NCBI GenBank assembly: GCA_050084985.1
Contig: JBITNC010000001.1
Location: 49,042,001 to 49,106,000, forward strand
DNA: 64,000 bases
Direction: 5' to 3'
Source of the DNA: Nageia nagi
Lineage: Eukaryota; Pinophyta
This document shows, one piece after another, positions 58,250 through 64,000 of this stretch (within the stretch, counting starts at the first letter, position 1; every line of letters begins with the position of its first letter). Under the pieces are notes generated by a model, which worked only from the letters and a program-made list of their open reading frames with translations, was not told the origin of the DNA and searched no databases. The translations under genes and the position numbers were made by a program.

Positions 58250-60075
58250 TATTATTTTTTCAAAATCACACTTTAGAAGGGGTAAAATTACTTATATTCT
58301 TTATTCTTTCCCTTATTCATTTATTCATTCTTGAATAAAATCCTTCATTTAATTCCCACCTCTTATTTCCCTTTCTCTTATATGTAAATACTCAAGTATA
58401 TTGAGTTCTTGTTTTAAAGAGTCTTGTATATTACCAAGTCATATTTATATCATTAGATCTAGTTAGATAGATTCATTTGAAATCTCCATTTTGTAAGGTG
58501 GATGTTGTTTGCACATAAGTCTATTGTATTCATATTTGGGATCTATATATAAGCTATAGGCTAGAGAATGTCAATCTTGTAAAATTGATTAAGTCTTTTT
58601 TCGATCTTGTTACCGAATATTATTATATATAATCTATTTATGCATCCAAGAGTTAAATATGGACCTTATTTCAAGTCTTTTCACTTAGGTTTCAATCTTA
58701 TTTAATCTAAGGGTTATTACCAAGCATTATTATACCTAGTTGTTAGTACTGGTTAAGTCATATATTGGGTGCTGTCATTAGAGTTAAGTGAAATAGGGCC
58801 CATGAAAATCCAAATATGATGTCATACTTATTGATGAAAATTAATGGGCTTTAACTCCTTTCATTTCTAGATCATATAGAAGATCTCAACGATGGGAGAT
58901 ATTATAATAACAACATTTAGCATACCCCATTGAATTAGGTGATAATATCACATATTTTGTGCAAAATTTGTTGGTGGTAAGACTTCTTAGATATCCAACA
59001 AAACCTGCTAGGGTAAAATAAGATCCATTAAGCATAAATGAAGATTGTAAGAAGAAGGAAACACCTAGGTCCACTTAGTAAAGAGTATGTGACCCTTGGG
59101 ACTCTTCTAATGTGTTGACTACAACTCATTTTCATGTGGCAACATTAGTTTACCTTTATGATTGAATGATATATCTATCTTCACCCTTATAGTGGTTGCA
59201 ACTCGAAGCTACAGAACATAGATATTTAATGGTTGTAAAGAGTTAGGTGGCCATTCATTATAGAGATAGATTAATTATACCTATCAAAATGGCAAACCAT
59301 ACCTCATAAATTTAGGATAAGTCACATATTCATCATGGTCAAAGATAAAAAGTGATGAATTATATTTAGACTAGTATGAAAATTGAATACTACGGATCCC
59401 CAAGTCTTGCTAATAAATCAAGATCATACTATATAATTAACTATAATTGTAAATTACTTTGTACATATTGTATATATTTAAGTTTTCACTGTTCTTAGTC
59501 AAAGAGTTAGTTTTATTTATTAATAGTGGACAAGTATCTTTTTTCATAAATTAAGTAGTATAAATAGTGGACTGTTAGAAGTCCATAAGGTTGAATATTT
59601 TAGCAAAGTTGCTCAGTGTAAGCTCTATTTTGATATATGATAATGCAATACAATGATATTTTTCCCTCTATATTTTTTGGCTATTATCTTACTTTGTAAT
59701 TGTTATGTATGAAGTTTAGTTCTAAATTGTGGTTCTCCATTGCAATTGTGAGGCCCCAAGAGTGAGATATTTGTTCTATTCTTAATCTTGGCAATGGATT
59801 ACTACCTATGTGGTAATGCCTGGGTTAACTAGTTTTAGTTTGCTTTGTATATTGTAGATTCAATTTTTTTCTTGTTACTCTTAATCTTTTTATCTCTTTC
59901 CAGTTACTTTTGATCTATTTCATAGATAGGAACTAACCTATAATCCAAAGATTGAGCAAAAAACCCCCATAAGCATACTATCCCACCACCTTTTGCTCTT
60001 TCAAGAACCCTACTATTGTAGGCAATGGAGAACTACACTAGATCAAACCATAAGGGTACATTATACTAATAAAAA
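58250..60075 (+). repeat. 3' LTR of element D
   Basis: 1,826 bases matching 46299-47772, plus a 365-base segment (58419-58783). Start and end are uncertain by up to 30 bases, because neither copy keeps clear TG...CA ends. Confidence 0.82.
58419..58783. repeat. Extra 365 bp in the 3' LTR of element D
   Basis: It lies between 'gttttaaa' and 'ttaagtgaaatagggcc', which are adjacent in the 5' LTR. Both edges carry 'gag' (aaagag / attagag), which could be a short target duplication. A TATA-like 'tctatatataagctata' sits at 58542. It is either a small insertion here or a deletion in the 5' LTR; the window alone cannot decide. Confidence 0.55.
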
Positions 60076-63000
60076 GAGATATTACCTCATGAATGTGAAC
60101 TCAATCTTTGATGAACTTGATGGAGATTTATGGTGAAAACCTTGAATCCTTCAAAAAATTGTCTCAAACCCTAGCAATGATCTTGGAGAAATAATGTAAG
60201 AGAAAAAATCATAAGAGAGTATAAGAGAAAATGAATTAGGAATGCATTTTCTAATTTCAAATTGAGTTATATATCTCTTGAGTGAACTTAAGGTATTTGG
60301 GCTAGATACCCACTTTTTCTCATATTTGTGTTTTAAGTCATTTTTTTGCTCTAATTTGGTATTTTGAGTATTTTGAATTTGAACAATAAACATAAGAGTA
60401 AATCAAATAATGAGTTACAACATGTCAATGTCATAAAAACATATCTTCTCAAAAGTGTTATTTTTTGGTGTCTACATTTTGCCTCTATTGAACTAGGTAT
60501 TTTGCACAAAGGAATTACTTCAATAAGTATAGATACCTGGATGTAGTTTAGAAAATATTTATAATTTGAACATTATGAAATTTGAACAAAATTTGAAGAA
60601 TTTGGAATTTAAACTTTGGATATTGAACTTTGAACAATTTGAAATAATTTGAACACTTTGAATGAATATGTAAAAACAATATGTTCATGGTGTAAAAAAC
60701 CACAAAAGTTTAGAACAAATATGAATAGGGATTCAAATGTAGTATTCGTGAAATTCAAATCCTAAAGAATGTATTCTTGGAGGTTTAAAAAACTAAAAAA
60801 TTGAAAAATTTAGAACAAATATGAAGAGGAATTTGAATATAGTATTCATCAAATTCGAATCTCAAACAATGTGTTCTAGGCAAATTTAGAAAAAATATGG
60901 ATAACAATTTGAATGTACTTTTCAATAATTCAAATCTAACCAATGTGTTCATGGAAAATTTGAAACAAATATGCATAGCAATTTGAATATAGTATTCATA
61001 AAAATTGAATGCTAAGCAATATGTTCTTGTAAGTAGGACTTTAAACAACTTATAGAGTATTTGACAATCAAATGCATCAAACCTATGCATAGCATTCATG
61101 ATGGGCTAAGCACATAGAATTACTAGCAAGCACATAGTCTTGCTTAACAATTTAAAAATTTGAACAATTTGTGTTTTTTAAAAAATTGAAATTAGGTATA
61201 AATTCGATAGCTTTGAACAATTCTACCATTTTGAAAGAAAATTTGAATAATTTTGCAAATTTTGTAATAAAATATATTTATCAAGGTAAATTTTTTGAAT
61301 TTTTGCACTTTTTGTAAAAAAGAATTCAAAAAAATTGAACAATTTGGTGGTTCTACCCCTCGAATGATATTGAATTTATCACACTGATTAGTACAAAATT
61401 GATTGAAAAATAAAGAATTTGTGTGACTTGTGAAATTTTTTGCATATTTAATGTTTTTTATTATTGTTACTCCATTATAATTTTGCAATAAAGTACAGTG
61501 TTAAAAAATACAATTTTGAATAAATTTGCATTAAGTTGGGTCCTCCCATAGGCTAAAAAGTCAAACTTAGAATTAAAAAGTAAAAAATGGTAAATAAGTA
61601 AGCAAATTACCATTTTTCACCTCATTTATTACATTTGGAAGGTGGACTTTTGGTAGAAAGTGAGTAATTGATCAAGATGGCAGCGAATGATGCACCTCCA
61701 CCTTAGATAGTCATTGGTGAACCACACCTAAGACACCAAGTAGACTCAAAAATTCAAATTACCAATTTTTTATGTAATTTTTAAAATATTTAGTGTATTG
61801 TAATTAAAAAATAGTGTAGAGATATGCATCAACTTGTTAAAAATTCAAGTTACCCCAATATGGTCATACAAACACACAATTTGAACAATTAGACTTTAGA
61901 AAATAATCCCTCAAATCAGAATCATCCAAAACAAACTAAATAAAAAAATATTTGAATTCAAAAAGACACCCAATAATAGGGTTTGACATGCATTTTTTCT
62001 CATTGTGCACAAACAGTGGGTCGAATCCAAAATCTATTCGACACCCACCTAGTTTTTTTTCCATGCATAACCTTTCCATGAAACCAAAATCTAAAAAAAC
62101 CTATCGATTTCACTAAAAACATGATTTTTCCCCCCAAAAGACATAAAACAATGATTTTTGAATTTAAATTTTGCAAATATATTCAAATTCAGGCATCAAA
62201 TTGCAAAACATATAGAAACCCACCTAGTTATTTGATCCCAATTAGGTAGCCATGAACTATATTTCATTGAAAATGGATAATTTTTATGATTGTAGCCCAT
62301 TTTTGCACTCCCAAACCTTAGGCAAAGTCTAATTTTGCAACTCAGGCTAGATGCATCGTGCATAGGGCACATGCTCCTAAGCATATTATGCTTAGGCCTA
62401 GGCACACTGCACCTAGCTTATAACCCATTTTGGGCTCTATTTTTGCTCATTTTTCAAAATTTTGACTTCCAAATTGCATGTTTGAGCATTTTTGAAGGGT
62501 TATTTCTTGAATTTAACATTTTGTAAATTGAATTGAACCTTTATTTTCACAATTTCATCAAAGTTTGTAAGGTGAATTATTTTTTTTGTCCAAAACACAT
62601 AATTTTGATTTTTTTTTTTGCAAAAATGTCAAGTTGGCTGTTGTGACTTCAAAATTTTTTTGGTTGGCATCTTAAGACACTGAAAAAATATTAAACACCA
62701 AAAAATTCATATTTCTTATTGAGTTGATGTTATGGTGTAAAATTTAGTAGTTATTCATGTTGGTTGCAAATTTGCTTTTCTTGCAAAAAAAAGTTCATCT
62801 AATGCACAATTTTGCTTAATTGTTGCACTCTTGCTTATTGAATATTGTAAAATTCATAAATTCATGAGGTAAATTTATCTAATAAGATATTAGCATGGTT
62901 TCCACTAAGACAATAATTGGTTGGCATTCTCTTGTAATTTTTGAAATGTACCTCATGTACATTTGTTGAAAAGTTTGCAAATTGTACCATGTAAGCAAGT

Positions 63001-63378
63001 GTTTTTAATGTGATGTTAACAATTTTTGGTACGATAATACTAGGTATAAGCTACCCCAATATGAATTGGGACATATGTTACATACACAAACTATAATTTA
63101 GTTTGGAAGTGCTATAATCAAAAATAGGTATTGGAAAAACATTTGGACATGATGAAACTCTTTGTATAGTGGATTCGATATCACAATGAAGATGAATAAC
63201 ATTTTGAAATATTTACAAATACAACTTTGGTATTTAGATAGATTAGGTGGGATGAATGGTAACATGAATGACTTAGTTGGTTTATGGTTTTTTATAGCCA
63301 AAAGAGACACTATATATGTGACATAGGTTTTGCAAGCTATATGTACAACTTCAACATGAGATTCCAGCACCAATCTTA
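60076..63378. other. AT-rich region without recognised genes
   Basis: Flank of element D. It contains a degenerate tandem repeat at 60707-61030 and a slightly GC-richer stretch with 'gcttaggcctaggcac' near 62390. Open frames such as 63098-63373 (minus) match nothing I know. Confidence 0.4.
60707..61030. repeat. Degenerate tandem repeat, four units of about 75-100 bp
   Basis: Units begin 'aatttagaacaaatatg' or close variants at 60707, 60807, 60883 and 60957. Each continues with 'ttgaat(a/g)tagtattcat' and 'caatgtgttc'. Copies are well diverged. A minus-strand open frame at 60785-61099 is a by-product of the repeat (YEYYIQIAMHICFKF / DEYYIQIPLHICSKF). Confidence 0.7.
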
Positions 63379-63905
63379 TGATCCTAATGGATCATAATTG
63401 GATTATGGCTTAATCCTATTAAAATAAACTAATCTTACACTAATGAATCACTAGCACCACTTCAAGGAGGGCACCTCCTTGAGAATCACTTATCACATAA
63501 AACCAAACTCATTCATACCTTCATAATAATAGGGAAACCCCCTATAAATAGTTTTTATAGCATAAGTAACCCAATGTATAGTGCATATGGAACTAAACAT
63601 AAGTCCTATTCCTAATATCATGTTATGGGGTCATAACATTACCACTTCCTTAAGGGAGATTTATCCTCAAAGCTTCTACACACCACACATTAACAAAATG
63701 TAATACACACCACACACTTAATATAATAAGGGAATTTATAACATTCTTACCCCCTTAGACAAACTTTTTCCTCAAAGCTTTCCCAAAAATACAAAGTACC
63801 TATACAATCTGTTCATGAATAACAAGGACAAGAGAGAACTAAGGAGTCTAACTTGGCCATAGTAGCCAATGGTGCACCAAAGTTGAACATGAGCCCATCT
63901 ATAGA
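63379..63905 (-). mobile_element. Element E copy 2, 3' LTR and adjacent interior
   Basis: 63379-63640 matches the LTR at 5419-5680 ('acataagtaacccaatg', 'cctattcctaata'). 63641-63900 then matches the interior at 5681-5940 ('acaccacaca', 'gggaatttata', 'catgagcccatc'). The similarity stops near 63900, so the copy is truncated or interrupted there. The orientation is the same as in copy 1. The left end reads TGATCCTAATGG, which corrects the LTR end in copy 1. Confidence 0.75.
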
Positions 63906-64000
63906 CACCTAAATATGAATTATTATTTATTAAATAATTAATTTTAGATCCTCAATGATGTATTATATAAAAAGAGGTTAAATAATACCCAAAGCCATGT
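63906..64000. other. Window end, nothing recognised
   Basis: 95 AT-rich bases that no longer match element E and show no other feature. Confidence 0.4.

Larger units (their letters stand above)
46299..60075 (+). mobile_element. Element D: complete, dead relative of element A (Ty3/gypsy, Tat-like)
   Basis: Long LTRs (46299-47772 and 58250-60075) flank an interior of about 10.5 kb with a tRNA-Asp-like primer site, gag, protease, aRNase H, RT, RNase H, integrase and a long ORF-X. A candidate 5-bp target duplication, gagat, is at 46294-46298 and 60076-60080; it depends on LTR ends that are uncertain by 10-30 bases. Domain order and gag start match element A, but the sequences are clearly diverged, so they are separate families or old subfamilies. 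It is not interrupted inside the coding region, which makes it the better reference for the shared architecture. Confidence 0.88.

Noticed and set aside
60785-61099. 104-residue minus-strand open frame with repeated YIQI motifs
   Set aside because: The protein repeat follows directly from the degenerate DNA tandem repeat; no sign of a real gene.
1-64000. Recoded stop codons (TAG read as Gln) to explain in-frame stops
   Set aside because: TAA and TGA also occur at expected Gln, Arg and Trp positions, frameshifts accompany them, and catalytic residues are lost; decay explains all of it.

Overview
The window looks like intergenic nuclear DNA of a land plant with a large, slowly purged genome. 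A gymnosperm is my best guess, but this is inference. It is strongly AT-rich and almost free of CpG. It holds no intact host gene and no tRNA or rRNA gene that I can see. Nearly everything I can recognise is decayed LTR retrotransposon, plus one old tandem repeat built of giant palindromes.

Layout. (1) Bases 1-16207: element A, a Ty3/gypsy element of the aRNase H (Tat-like) group. Its 5' LTR is cut by the window edge and its 3' LTR lies at 15481-16207. It has been invaded twice: by a solo-LTR-like insertion inside gag (1149-2782), and by a minus-strand gag-only LTR element, E (5419-7732), between its aRNase H and reverse transcriptase. (2) Bases 16208-35311: a head-to-tail repeat with a period of about 6.2 kb (17320 to 23534). 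Each junction is a long inverted repeat around a conserved 68-69 bp spacer. The arms and loops carry fragments of three host-type genes: a tandem Agenet/Tudor-like protein, a plant leucine-rich repeat protein, and an unidentified exon with a duplicated 'IKIP' motif. (3) Bases 24470-30462: element B, a chromovirus with TG...CA LTRs, an initiator-Met primer site, gag, protease, RT/RNase H, integrase and a C-terminal chromodomain remnant, inserted in a palindrome arm. (4) From 35312 to about 41900: element C, a truncated Tat-like element with gag, protease, RT, RNase H, aRNase H and the start of integrase, also inserted in the palindrome repeat. (5) Bases 41900-46298: AT-rich DNA with no recognised gene. 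(6) Bases 46299-60075: element D, a complete but dead relative of A. (7) Bases 60076-63378: noncoding, with a degenerate tandem repeat. (8) From 63379: a second copy of family E, running towards the window edge.

None of the genes can work as they stand; premature stops and frameshifts occur every few dozen codons. Many stops replace Gln, Arg or Trp codons, as expected from methylcytosine deamination. The nesting gives an order of events: the palindromic repeat was there first, A, B and C landed in it, and E and the solo LTR then landed in A.

The most interesting points are these. A and D share the order gag-protease-aRNase H-RT-RNase H-integrase, with the extra RNase H upstream of RT, whereas C has it downstream of RT-RNase H. 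A and D also each carry an unrecognised ORF of about 1,280 codons between integrase and the 3' LTR. Finally, the palindromic repeat carries pieces of several host genes.
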